Positions 29,738 through 38,040 of a DNA stretch of 64,000 nt are shown one piece after another (the stretch's first letter is position 1; every line of letters starts with the position of its first letter). The translations under genes were made by a program, and so were the position numbers. This DNA comes from Actinophytocola algeriensis. Lineage in GTDB: Bacteria > Actinomycetota > Actinomycetes > Mycobacteriales > Pseudonocardiaceae. Under the pieces are notes generated by a model that searched no databases, was not told the origin of the DNA, and worked only from the letters and a program-made list of their open reading frames with translations. The stretch covers positions 462,538 to 526,537 of the forward strand of contig NZ_JACHJQ010000007.1 in the NCBI RefSeq assembly GCF_014203735.1, in the 5' to 3' direction.

Positions 29738-31924
29738 TCAGCTCCACTTCTGTCGTCCGACTTTGGGCGTCGCTCTCTGTTGCTCCCCGGTCGGTCGCCG
29801 ACGGCTTTCGATCTCAGCCTCCACCTCGGCGACGGGCCGTCCGTACCTGGCGCGGCTGGCGGCAAGTACGGCGTTCGCCACGCCAGTCGTCCTCGACGGT
29901 GGTTCGGTCGTGAGGGAGATCGGCGGGCTCACACCGTCGCCAGTGACGAGGCGAGCCAACGCTTCGTAGGCGCTCAGGTTGATAAAGTCGTCCTCGTCGA
30001 CCAGCCGGCCGAACTCGCGCTGCATCACCCTGGCGTCGTGGGCACTGGTCTGGAACACCAGCTTCGACTTCGCATTGGCGAGAACCGCCTGAGCGAGGCC
30101 ACGCACCTTGCTTAGTTGTTCAAGACCTTGGTGGCCGAGCACCATGCCCAACCCGTAGCTACGGCACTTGGCAAGCATGTCGGCGGCGTTCACCGGCAGG
30201 TTGACATAGTCCTGAAACTCGTCCAGGAAGAGGAACGCCGGCTTGGGCAGCTTGACGGTGCGCACGGCAGACCACAAAGCGTTCATCAGCAAGGTGCCGA
30301 CCAGGGCCGCGGTGGCCTCACCCACGCGCGTGCCGTTCAAGTTGATCAAGACGATCTTCCGGCTGGTGAGCACCTCCTCGAACGTGAAGCTGCTCCGGCT
30401 CTGCCCGATGATGTTTCTGGTCTCCGGACGGACGTCCAGCTGCCAGATCCGATTGTGAACGGGCGCGGCCATACGATCGCGCTCCTTGTTCTTGTCATCG
30501 AGGTACCGCAGCCAAAATTGCCGGATACTGCGGTTCTTGAGCCGCGCCACCAACTGGTCGCGCCAGGCCACCTCCTCCGGGCCTTGCGGCGTCAGTAAGG
30601 CGGGGAGGTCGATGAACGTGTGGCCAGGCGTCGCAGCCAGGGCGTGCAAGCCGTAGTACAGCAGCATCGGCGCGTAGACGCCGCCGTGGTCACCGTAGAT
30701 GCCGATGATGAGCGCGCTCAGCTCGTCGACGGCCCAGTTGGAGGTGCCGGCGTTCAGCACGTTGAAGCCCAGTGGGTACGCCGTGTCATCGACATCGAGC
30801 ACAATGACGTCCTTGATGCGGCGACGCGGTACCCGTTCGAGCACCATCCGATAGAGATCAACTTTGCTTTCCAGCACGATCACGCCATGGCCTTGCGCCA
30901 TAAGTTGTCCGGCCATATTTGCCATAGCCGTTGATTTTCCGGTTCCGGTCGGGCCAAGCACCTGCATGTTCTGGCAGAGGTGTCGAGGGGTGACCGCGAC
31001 CGTGCGCTCAGCTCCAGGGAAGTTCGAGACGCCGACAACGATGCCGCTCGCTGGGATGGTGCTGGTCGCTGGCAGCTGCCGGGCTTGCCGCCGAGGCAGG
31101 CCGCTGATGTGCGGTCGATCGATTGGACACGCCGAGACACCAGCTACCTCGGACACCGCGAGCTGCGCTGGGTATACCAGCGGCGGTACGCCCTCGGTGG
31201 CCCGTTTGAAGAGGCCGGACTTCGACATGACGAAACCGGCCTTGAAGCGGGTGAACGAGCTGGAGGTGCTGTTCAAGGCCGCTTCGACCCGCTTGATCAA
31301 CTGGTCGGCCTGCGCCGGCGTGCTTGCCCCGGCCACCACGCGCACAACTGCAAGGAAGTTCGTCTCGCTGGCCTTCGCCCTGCGGTCGTTGACATCGTCG
31401 CTGTCCGTTTCCGGCACGACGAGTTGGCGGTACCAGCTCGGTTCCCGGTGCCGCGAGGTGAACGAGCTGGGCATGCGCACCGGCTTGCCGGGAGGAGCCG
31501 GCGCCAACACCACTTGGTAGAGCACCGTCTGCCCGTTGGCTAGTCCAGACAGACTGGCCAGCAGTGCGGCGGCCAGGTGCGCTGGCTCGCCGAGACGCAG
31601 GCGATGGGGCAGCTTGGTCAGACCGAGCTCAACTCCGGCCATCCAGGCCGGCGCTGACGGCGGCGGTTCGGGAGCGACACGCACACCAGGCAGGTGAACT
31701 CGAAGCTGACCAACGATGTAGTCAGCCTGTGCCTTCGGAACCCGAAGCCGATGGGTAATGCTGCTGCTGTTCGCCCAGACCTCAAGCACGAGGTAGGCGG
31801 AGCTGCGGCCCGGGCGATGAAGCGCACCGCTCAGCGCCTGGAAGGTCGTCATCAACTGCTTGTCAGATACGTCAGGGAAGCTGATGACGTATGTCTGGTG
31901 GGTGGCCGGTCTGCTGATCGTCAT
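29738..31924 (-). CDS. VirD4/TraG-like (HerA-FtsK superfamily) conjugative ATPase
   Basis: 728 residues from the ATG at 31924, which overlaps the upstream stop (ATGA). Walker A is QVLGPTGTGKSTAMANMAG (about 324-331); Walker B is AFLFLDEFQDYVN; a third motif is MVLGHQGLEQL, the usual Gln-containing motif of coupling proteins. The first 300 residues are a non-conserved N-terminal part without membrane helices. Proteins of this type pump or couple DNA to a conjugation apparatus. The soluble N-terminus and Replic_Relax neighbour are typical of actinobacterial elements. The small upstream membrane protein may supply the membrane anchor. Confidence 0.85.
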   Translation of the reverse strand: MTISRPATHQTYVISFPDVSDKQLMTTFQALSGALHRPGRSSAYLVLEVWANSSSITHRLRVPKAQADYIVGQLRVHLPGVRVAPEPPPSAPAWMAGVELGLTKLPHRLRLGEPAHLAAALLASLSGLANGQTVLYQVVLAPAPPGKPVRMPSSFTSRHREPSWYRQLVVPETDSDDVNDRRAKASETNFLAVVRVVAGASTPAQADQLIKRVEAALNSTSSSFTRFKAGFVMSKSGLFKRATEGVPPLVYPAQLAVSEVAGVSACPIDRPHISGLPRRQARQLPATSTIPASGIVVGVSNFPGAERTVAVTPRHLCQNMQVLGPTGTGKSTAMANMAGQLMAQGHGVIVLESKVDLYRMVLERVPRRRIKDVIVLDVDDTAYPLGFNVLNAGTSNWAVDELSALIIGIYGDHGGVYAPMLLYYGLHALAATPGHTFIDLPALLTPQGPEEVAWRDQLVARLKNRSIRQFWLRYLDDKNKERDRMAAPVHNRIWQLDVRPETRNIIGQSRSSFTFEEVLTSRKIVLINLNGTRVGEATAALVGTLLMNALWSAVRTVKLPKPAFLFLDEFQDYVNLPVNAADMLAKCRSYGLGMVLGHQGLEQLSKVRGLAQAVLANAKSKLVFQTSAHDARVMQREFGRLVDEDDFINLSAYEALARLVTGDGVSPPISLTTEPPSRTTGVANAVLAASRARYGRPVAEVEAEIESRRRPTGEQQRATPKVGRQKWS

Positions 31925-32163
31925 CACCACCACTCGGTCGTGACGACGATCAGCAGGATCAGCAGGATGACCGCGGCGGCAAGGACCCGTCTGGCGATCG
32001 CATGGATGCGCTCGAGCGTGCCGCCGTAGCGCGACCGCTGCAACCACGAGCTGCCGCGCCGCGCCCGCCGCACCTTCACCGCGTGCACCACGGCCATGCC
32101 GATCGTCATGCAGAACGACAGCAACTTCCCCACGATGCGGAGGAACTTCGTCGTGCTCATCAT
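31924..32163 (-). CDS. Small membrane protein of the transfer operon
   Basis: 79 residues from the ATG at 32163 (AGGAG nine bases upstream). Two hydrophobic helices (LRIVGKLLSFCMTIGMAVVHA and RVLAAAVILLILLIVVT) flank a basic cytoplasmic loop (VRRARRGSSWLQRSRYGG). The ATGA overlap with the ATPase suggests that the two proteins work together, perhaps as anchor. Positions 32164-32403 show no supported gene. Confidence 0.6.
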   Translation of the reverse strand: MMSTTKFLRIVGKLLSFCMTIGMAVVHAVKVRRARRGSSWLQRSRYGGTLERIHAIARRVLAAAVILLILLIVVTTEWW

Positions 32164-32403
32164 GTCTGGCGTCTCCTTGAAGGTGTTCTCGTTGAAGGAC
32201 GAGAACTCGTCGGCGAGGTTGAAGGACACGAACTCGACGACGACGAGCGAAACGCTGGCGACGCTCTTCAACACCGCCCTGCTCCTCACGACGACGACAC
32301 CGTCGTCCGGACTCTGTCTGGCGTCCCCAGACGGACGATCACCAGTACATGAACGAGGTAGTCGCCGGGCCGCCGATTCCCCGCACCGCTCGAATGTCCT
32401 TGC

Positions 32404-32700
32404 TCACGACAGCTGGTTCCACTCTCGAGCCGCCTGGTCCATCTCGACCGTGACCTGTTGGTAGGCGTCATCGAGCTCTCGTTTTGCCAAGCCGACCTTC
32501 ACGTCGACCTGGCGTCGCTGGTAGGCGAGCGATTGTCGGCGACACATGCGGACCGTGAGCACGGCCAGAACGACCAGTCCAGTCAGCAACAGGTAGGGCC
32601 AACCGTGCACCAGCAACCACCAGAGGCCGCTCAGCAGCGCCACCGTGGCGAACATGATGCCCAGGAAGGTGAGCACGCAGCCGACAGTCTCATCCAGCAT
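32404..32700 (-). CDS. Small membrane protein with coiled-coil tail, transfer operon
   Basis: About 98 residues from the ATG at 32700 (GGAG seven bases upstream). Two closely spaced helices (VLTFLGIMFATVALLSGLWWLL, WPYLLLTGLVVLAVLTV), then a charged helical tail (DVKVGLAKRELDDAYQQVTVE) that could be a coiled coil. It overlaps the end of the upstream gene. Probably part of the transfer apparatus; no family recognised. Confidence 0.6.
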   Translation of the reverse strand: MLDETVGCVLTFLGIMFATVALLSGLWWLLVHGWPYLLLTGLVVLAVLTVRMCRRQSLAYQRRQVDVKVGLAKRELDDAYQQVTVEMDQAAREWNQLS

Positions 32701-33208
32701 CAGACGCTCCACCTTTAGACCGCTGATGCATGGCGGTAATCACGCGCTGCTGAAGCCGCTTGAACTGCTGATCAATCACCGCGAAGGCTGCCTCGACGGC
32801 ACGATCGATAGCTGACAAGCTCTCCTTGATCTCGCGAAGTTGTTTGAGCGCCTCGTCAAGTTCCGCCGCCCTACCGTCATCGACCTTGAGGTGGTAGCGC
32901 TCGGAAGGTTCGCCGATGGCCCGCGAACCTCTGGCATGGTCAATGTGTTCATACATGGAGACTCCCTGCGATCCGAGGTTGGTAGCCGTAATGCAAGTGA
33001 CTTTGCGTTCGTAGGCCTGTTGGATGCGCCACAAGCCGTCCTCCAGCCGACCTTCACCATTCGATAGCTGGACTCGTAACTCGCGAATCTCGTCCAGGGC
33101 TTGCTCGGCTCTTCTCTCAACATGAGCACGTGCAGCGGCGCGAATGTCCGCGATCAACTCGTGCCATGACTGAGCGGGTTCACCCGAACCCCGATCCCTG
33201 TTGATCAT
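32690..33208 (-). CDS. Coiled-coil protein of the transfer operon
   Basis: 172 residues, mainly helical with heptad repeats in two blocks (WHELIADIRAAARAHVERRAE, ALKQLREIKESLSAIDRAVEAAF). No membrane segment. Soluble coil proteins of this size are usual near the ATPase in actinobacterial conjugative elements. The function is unknown. It ends ten bases inside the next gene. Confidence 0.6.
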   Translation of the reverse strand: MINRDRGSGEPAQSWHELIADIRAAARAHVERRAEQALDEIRELRVQLSNGEGRLEDGLWRIQQAYERKVTCITATNLGSQGVSMYEHIDHARGSRAIGEPSERYHLKVDDGRAAELDEALKQLREIKESLSAIDRAVEAAFAVIDQQFKRLQQRVITAMHQRSKGGASDAG

Positions 33209-33222
33209 CCCTCCGGCACCCG

Positions 33223-33546
33223 CTAGAAGGAGGATCCGTTAAAGAGCCCGTTTTGAATGCCTTCGACTCGGCGGACGAAGTTGTACTCCAGCCGCCCAAG
33301 TAGCGCGTTCAGCGCCGGATCCTCGCCTGCCAAGGCCCGTCGCGTCATATCGACCTCGACCACTCGCTCCATCGCGTGACCAGTGAAGGCTGCAAGGCCG
33401 TCCGCCTGGTAGGCGGCCAAGCGCACCGCTGCCGTCGCCCTGTGCGCCTCGACCTGATGTTGAATGTCGACGTCGCGCATCCCGCGAGCAACAGCCCTGT
33501 TAACCCTGCCAACGGACGTAGACGTCAGACTATTACTCGGCGTCAT
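33223..33546 (-). CDS. Small conserved protein of the transfer operon, first gene
   Basis: 107 residues, helical: VNRAVARGMRDVDIQHQVEA, YQADGLAAFTGHAMERVVEV, then RRALAGEDPALNALLGRLEY and VRRVEGIQNGLF. The RRALAGEDP-x-LN pattern is one I associate with actinobacterial mobile-element proteins of unknown function. It is the first gene of the minus-strand operon and begins 209 bases from the divergent tandem-TetR gene. Confidence 0.6.
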   Translation of the reverse strand: MTPSNSLTSTSVGRVNRAVARGMRDVDIQHQVEAHRATAAVRLAAYQADGLAAFTGHAMERVVEVDMTRRALAGEDPALNALLGRLEYNFVRRVEGIQNGLFNGSSF

Positions 33547-33592
33547 CAGTTCACCCTTTCGTGCATACCACTTTTAGCTGCTCGATCCGAGT

Positions 33593-33615
33593 TTCGCTGG
33601 CATACTGTCAGCGAA
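33593..33615. promoter_or_regulatory. Palindromic operator candidate for the TetR regulator
   Basis: TTCGCTG at 33593-33599 and its inverse CAGCGAA at 33609-33615 with a 9-base centre form a 23-base dyad, in the size range of TetR operators. It lies in the divergent region, 47 bases upstream of the transfer operon start. Binding by the protein encoded at 33755 is inference. Confidence 0.45.
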
Positions 33616-33754
33616 TAGACGGCAACTGCTGCCGACTTCTACCTTCCCGGAGGCATGCAGAGACGTCAAAGCCGAACTGACCCCATTGATGCACTGATGA
33701 CTACAACAGTCCATGTAGCCATCACTACAACGCAGATGCGCAAAGGATGTGAAC

Positions 33755-35068
33755 GTGTCGCAGGACAACTCCACCAGAAAAGGCAAGCTACTCAACGGGG
33801 GAATCGAACTGATAATTTGTGGCGATGGAGAAAAAATTCTTTTTAGTGGCCTGACTGGTGAACTTGTTGCGAAACAAGCTGGCTATGCGGGATCGAATAG
33901 CTTCAATCAGGAATACCCGGGAGACGTCGGCGGAAAGGCCAAATACTTGAAGGAGGTACTCACCTACCTTGTATCAGGATCAACGCGCGCGTCGGACCAC
34001 CTCGGGTCAGAAGTCAAAGAAGCGCTCGTGTCGAGCAAGGGCGAGCCCGTTCAGGTCGTGCGTCAACTAGCCACTTGGAATTTTATACTCGCCCGCGACG
34101 ACCCTGGTGAACTACAGCGGATGGCAGCACTAATTCTGGGCCGAAAGAGCCCGCATGTCTTGAAGGCTTTGAGCGAAGACTACGGCCGAGCAACCCAAAA
34201 CGGCATAGACGCATACGTCGCTATCCTTGCGAAATGGGGGGCCACGCTTCGAGCACCATTCACGCCACTTCTATTGGCCATCGTTCTAACCGCTCTCGTC
34301 GAGGGACTCGCGCTACGCGCCCGCATTGATCCGAACCTCGTACCCGAAAGCCTATTTGGCGATGCCGTTGTCGCACTCATCGCTGGTATCGTCGACGTTG
34401 AGCACCTAAATCAGCACGTTGACGACGTAGTCGCGCCGATATCTGAAGCAGTCAGGCTAACCTACAACTCCGAGGTCAACGACACTCTTCCGGACGATCC
34501 ACGGCGAGCGGTCCTAGACGCAGCGCGTAGCGCGTTTGAACGCCGCGGCTACTTTTCGGCGACACTGAGTGAGATTGCCACCCGTTCTCAAGTTCCACTG
34601 CAAACACTCAAGCAACTATTTCCAAGCAAGGATTCCATAGTCGTGGAAGCTCTAAAATCGGACGTCGCCCAACTCGCGGATTCTATCGCAGTCGATAAGA
34701 CCATTGGCCGTGACGAACTAACGATTATCGAACGCCATCTAGCACGTCTCGCGAGCCTATTCCTGTCGAACAGCGAATTGAAGGAGGCCTTCGTGGCCGC
34801 AGCGGCCTGCAGCTCTGACCAATCTGCTGGCAGGCATGAAACGAACCAAATCGCCATCAATTTGCCTGCGCTGATCGCCCCCGTCATCGATAATGGCCAG
34901 CGACTCGGCGTGATAAGTTCATCTAATAGTGCGCACGAGCTGGCATCAATCTTGACGCACACTCTGATGCTGCACTGCTTCAGCAACATGGCAAACCTCG
35001 ATACTGGCGCTATCGCCCAGAAGGTCTCCAATACGTTGCTTTACGGCATGTGCACCGATCGTCAATGA
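33755..35068 (+). CDS. Tandem (double) TetR-family regulator
   Basis: About 437 residues from a GTG at 33755 with AAAGGA seven bases upstream; twice the usual TetR length. The second half has a normal TetR start, AVLDAARSAFERRGYFSATLSEIATRSQVPLQTLKQLFPSKDSIV, and a C-terminal ligand domain. The first half is a diverged TetR unit with a degenerate HTH (GLTGELVAKQAGYAGSNSFN) but a recognisable ligand domain ending LFGDAVVALIAGIVD. It is AT-rich and divergent from the transfer operon, so it probably represses transfer. A hairpin follows the gene. Confidence 0.8.
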   Translation: MSQDNSTRKGKLLNGGIELIICGDGEKILFSGLTGELVAKQAGYAGSNSFNQEYPGDVGGKAKYLKEVLTYLVSGSTRASDHLGSEVKEALVSSKGEPVQVVRQLATWNFILARDDPGELQRMAALILGRKSPHVLKALSEDYGRATQNGIDAYVAILAKWGATLRAPFTPLLLAIVLTALVEGLALRARIDPNLVPESLFGDAVVALIAGIVDVEHLNQHVDDVVAPISEAVRLTYNSEVNDTLPDDPRRAVLDAARSAFERRGYFSATLSEIATRSQVPLQTLKQLFPSKDSIVVEALKSDVAQLADSIAVDKTIGRDELTIIERHLARLASLFLSNSELKEAFVAAAACSSDQSAGRHETNQIAINLPALIAPVIDNGQRLGVISSSNSAHELASILTHTLMLHCFSNMANLDTGAIAQKVSNTLLYGMCTDRQ

Positions 35069-35069
35069 G

Positions 35070-35096
35070 AAGAATGCCCGCACGGCGAGCATTCTT
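35070..35096 (+). terminator. Hairpin after the tandem-TetR gene
   Basis: AAGAATGC pairs with GCATTCTT around an 11-base loop (CCGCACGGCGA), directly after the stop at 35068. A modest terminator. Confidence 0.5.
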
Positions 35097-35145
35097 GCTG
35101 CGCTGGGCGGGCCCTATATTGTATAGTCAGGCAGGCTTATCTCTA

Positions 35146-35484
35146 TTAGTCTTCGTCTGCTGGTAGTCCTAACCGCTGTTGAACCTTGTTGTAAACAGTT
35201 ATGTCGCCAGCAAAATCGCCCGTGTCGGAGGGTCGCGCTTGCAGGAGCATTAGAAGGCTCCATAGCGGTTCACCAGCACCCCCCGGTGACAACCGAGCAA
35301 CTACGAGCATATCGTCCAATTGCTTGACGTAGCGATGATGGTAGGAGTAGACCTCCGCCGCCGCCTCGGGTAGCGTTGCAGCAACCATCTGAACTGCTTC
35401 GCGATGCGCTTTGACGAGGCGGTTTACTGTAGATTCCAGAAGCTCGCGAATTGGCTCGCGCCGTTGGTCGGGAGTTGTGTTCAC
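35146..35484 (-). CDS. Small helical protein, unknown function
   Basis: 112 residues from the GTG at 35484 (AGGAA six bases upstream). Helical throughout: IRELLESTVNRLVKAHREAVQMVAATLPE, VYSYHHRYVKQLDDMLVVARL, LWSLLMLLQARPSDTGDF. It stands alone between the TetR gene and the ADP-ribosylglycohydrolase gene, 140 bases after the stop of the latter in the same direction. Whether it belongs to the helicase/DarT operon is unclear. No family is recognised. Confidence 0.5.
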   Translation of the reverse strand: MNTTPDQRREPIRELLESTVNRLVKAHREAVQMVAATLPEAAAEVYSYHHRYVKQLDDMLVVARLSPGGAGEPLWSLLMLLQARPSDTGDFAGDITVYNKVQQRLGLPADED

Positions 35485-35623
35485 CGAAATTCCTGACTGC
35501 GACGAACCCACCACACACGCACACTGCATGCCTGACTAGACGAACGATCATCGTCCATCCACCTCACATTTAACACGAGATCCACTAGCAATGCAATCGT
35601 GGCGAAGCTTCCCCCAAACTTAT

Positions 35624-37348
35624 TTATGGCTGCTCGTCAAGTTGCGACGAAGTACCGAGAGCAACCCGCAGCGCTGCAGTGAAAGCGATCAACTGTTCTA
35701 TGGTGCCAAGTCGAGACAACCGCCGTATCGCATAACCGATACTCTGCTCGCTGTAATTTTCACGCTTCACCCAGGCAAGCATCTGATCCACATCGACCCG
35801 AGTGGATGCGCTTCGCTCAATGAGAGCGGGATGACGTTCCGGCTTGCTAGGCCGCCGACGCAACTGCTCATATCTCGAAGGCCGTGTCTGCACGGGATCA
35901 GTGTCGATCAGCGGAAGCTGTTCGTTCTGGGCGTCGACTGGCTGCTCCGCGTGGCGGGGTTTTTCCTCGGGCTTGTGCCGGGGCGGCCGGTTACCCGACG
36001 GAAGCTCACGCAGCTGCGATGGGTGTCGATGCTTCAGTAGGAACGTCGGCCCTAGGTCGCTGCGGAACCATCCCCAGTGCGCATCACGGCTGTACGCCGT
36101 GTCCTCGTCTAGCATCGGCGAGAGAAGGGCCAGCCCTGCCAGCGCTGGCTGCCCATCAACCAGCCCAACTGCATCAAGCTGACTGCGCGGCGGCTGCCAA
36201 GTCAAGAGGTCGGGATACCTGGTTGGAGCGACCGGCCCGCGGCCCGAGAGCCGCGTAAGCCGCTCGGCCTGCTCACACAGATAGTCGTGGTCTTGTACTG
36301 GCGTGGGTGGTGCTTCTGATGCCACCGCCCCGACCAGCGCGCAGGCCATGCTGGCGATGGTGTCGGTGTCGGTGTTCAAGGCCCGGCTCGCCACGAGTGC
36401 ACATTGCCGCGGATCCCGCGGGTGAGCAGCGGCCAGCGCGAGCGAGGCAACCACGGTTGCTGTCCCACTACCACGCGTGGCGTCGTCAAAGAGTCCGAGT
36501 TGCCCGCACATCGCCGCGTACGCCTCGCCGTGAGGCGTCTGATCGTCGGCGAGCGCAGCGACGTGAGCCTCAGCCTTGTCCAGCAACTCACGCGTCTCAT
36601 AGATCGTTTCGTCCCAGGCATCACGGAACGATGAGCCCGTGGTTTTCTCCCAGGTCGGAATCCACGCCGAGGCAGCCATCTCGTGCCCTTCGAGCATGCT
36701 CAACGCCGCCCGTGGCCCCTCAAGAAGATCTGACCAGTAGCGTGGCGGGACGATTCCGCCCCCGGCCATCGTCTGCCCAAGCGCGACCGCGTGCAGTACC
36801 GCCCCGACGAGAGCCCGCGGGTGACCGTGCGTCGTGATCGCATTCAGCAGTACATCTTGGAGGTAGCTGAGGTCACCTGGCCGCCGCGCGGCCCAGACGT
36901 GCGGCTGAATTCGCATCGCTGCCCCGTTGCCGCCCGCGTTGACCCAGCCATCGAAGAAGTTCGCGAACCAAGGCGTGTTTGCCTTTGTGAATCCTGCTGC
37001 CGCAGCCTTACTAGCTCGCCCGCCTCCCAAGGCATATGCCGGCCACAGCGTCAACTCGACGGCTGTGAAGGCCTCTACGTCGAAGCCCTTACTTGAAAGC
37101 GCTCTTGCTGTCGCTAGCCGCAGCTGGGTGTCGTCGGAGTAGGTGCCGGCGGGAAGCGACATATTCACGCCGTATCTGCCGCCGACCCGCCGCTTCCAGG
37201 CGACCGGCTCCTTGAGCTCACCGTCGCCTCCTAAGCGCCGCCGCAAGCCCGAAGCATCCGTCAACTCGCTGATGAAGCCTAGGGCGTCTGCCCAGGCGGC
37301 CCACAGCATCGACAACGTCACCTGTTGAACGCGACGTGGCTGGGTCAC
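35624..37348 (-). CDS. ADP-ribosylglycohydrolase (DraG/ARH-type), candidate antitoxin of the DarT-like enzyme
   Basis: 574 residues. The ARH fold motifs occur in order: WAAWADALGF, GTYSDDTQLRLATA (metal ligands Asp72, Asp73), GGNGAAMRI, SGTATVVASLALAA and NTDTDTIASMACALVG (Asp327, Asp329). These bind two Mg ions and cleave ADP-ribose from proteins or nucleic acid. The first 340 residues are the hydrolase; the remaining 230 include a Pro/Lys-rich linker and a helical domain I do not recognise. The chosen GTG at 37348 overlaps the DarT stop by four bases (GTGA). Reversal of the DarT modification is inferred from the coupling. Confidence 0.85.
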   Translation of the reverse strand: MTQPRRVQQVTLSMLWAAWADALGFISELTDASGLRRRLGGDGELKEPVAWKRRVGGRYGVNMSLPAGTYSDDTQLRLATARALSSKGFDVEAFTAVELTLWPAYALGGGRASKAAAAGFTKANTPWFANFFDGWVNAGGNGAAMRIQPHVWAARRPGDLSYLQDVLLNAITTHGHPRALVGAVLHAVALGQTMAGGGIVPPRYWSDLLEGPRAALSMLEGHEMAASAWIPTWEKTTGSSFRDAWDETIYETRELLDKAEAHVAALADDQTPHGEAYAAMCGQLGLFDDATRGSGTATVVASLALAAAHPRDPRQCALVASRALNTDTDTIASMACALVGAVASEAPPTPVQDHDYLCEQAERLTRLSGRGPVAPTRYPDLLTWQPPRSQLDAVGLVDGQPALAGLALLSPMLDEDTAYSRDAHWGWFRSDLGPTFLLKHRHPSQLRELPSGNRPPRHKPEEKPRHAEQPVDAQNEQLPLIDTDPVQTRPSRYEQLRRRPSKPERHPALIERSASTRVDVDQMLAWVKRENYSEQSIGYAIRRLSRLGTIEQLIAFTAALRVALGTSSQLDEQP

Positions 37349-38040
37349 GCGAACACCTCTGGCTTGCACACGACTGGCACACGGGGCTTGGTGTCGAGCG
37401 CTGCGTACAAGCCCTCGACATGGTCAGCGGTCTCATGATCAAGCACATAGATGGAACGAAGCCACCGTAGCGGTACTCGATCTGGATAGAGGACCTCGGC
37501 TTGAGCGTGCGTGGGCATATTGTTCGGTGTCCAGCTCTTGCGACGTTCGACGGTGTTGTAATAACCCCACTTGACGGCATCGGCGAACATGCCTGCCAAG
37601 CCCGTAACACCCGAGTCACGCTTCGTGATCGGATAGGCGTTGTTACTGTTCGCGAAGACTACGTCGGGATGCCCAAGGATCGCGACATCGAACGCTAGGA
37701 CGCACCAGGAGATGTCCTCTTCCGGATGCCACCGCCGCGAACTCTCCAGGAGAGACCGGTTGATCTGCGTCACCGACATGGAGACGTATCCTGTCCAGGC
37801 AGCGTCTCTTGAACGATCTGGACAGTTCTCCAGCGCGATGTAAGCCAGATACTGTTCCTCGCGGAGACGGTCACGAGACAACACCGAACCAGTCGCTACG
37901 GTGCCAAGCAAGCCAGCCCCGGTCGTGAAGTGCAGGACCTCGGTGATACCGCGGTCCTGGGCGTAGGCAAGTACCGCATGGTCAACACCGAACGGTTCGT
38001 CGCCAACCGGCGCTGGCTCACTCCCCAGCACGCCGCTCAT
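37345..38040 (-). CDS. DarT-like (DUF4433) DNA ADP-ribosyltransferase toxin
   Basis: 231 residues from the ATG at 38040, overlapping the helicase stop by four bases (ATGA). The DarT layout is visible: ITEVLHFTTGAGLLGTVATGSVLSRD (NAD-site His37), an ISWCVLAFDVAILGHPDVVFANSNNA core, and HAQAEVLYPDRVPLRWLRSIYV with the catalytic-type Glu182. DarT enzymes transfer ADP-ribose from NAD to a base in single-stranded DNA, block replication and act in phage defence. The base specificity cannot be read here. Its partner hydrolase is the next gene. Confidence 0.8.
   Translation of the reverse strand: MSGVLGSEPAPVGDEPFGVDHAVLAYAQDRGITEVLHFTTGAGLLGTVATGSVLSRDRLREEQYLAYIALENCPDRSRDAAWTGYVSMSVTQINRSLLESSRRWHPEEDISWCVLAFDVAILGHPDVVFANSNNAYPITKRDSGVTGLAGMFADAVKWGYYNTVERRKSWTPNNMPTHAQAEVLYPDRVPLRWLRSIYVLDHETADHVEGLYAALDTKPRVPVVCKPEVFA

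Noticed and set aside
32164..32289. N-terminal extension of the small membrane protein at 31924
   Set aside because: The frame is open to 32289, but the extra residues do not continue the protein's pattern, and a good AGGAG precedes the ATG at 32163.
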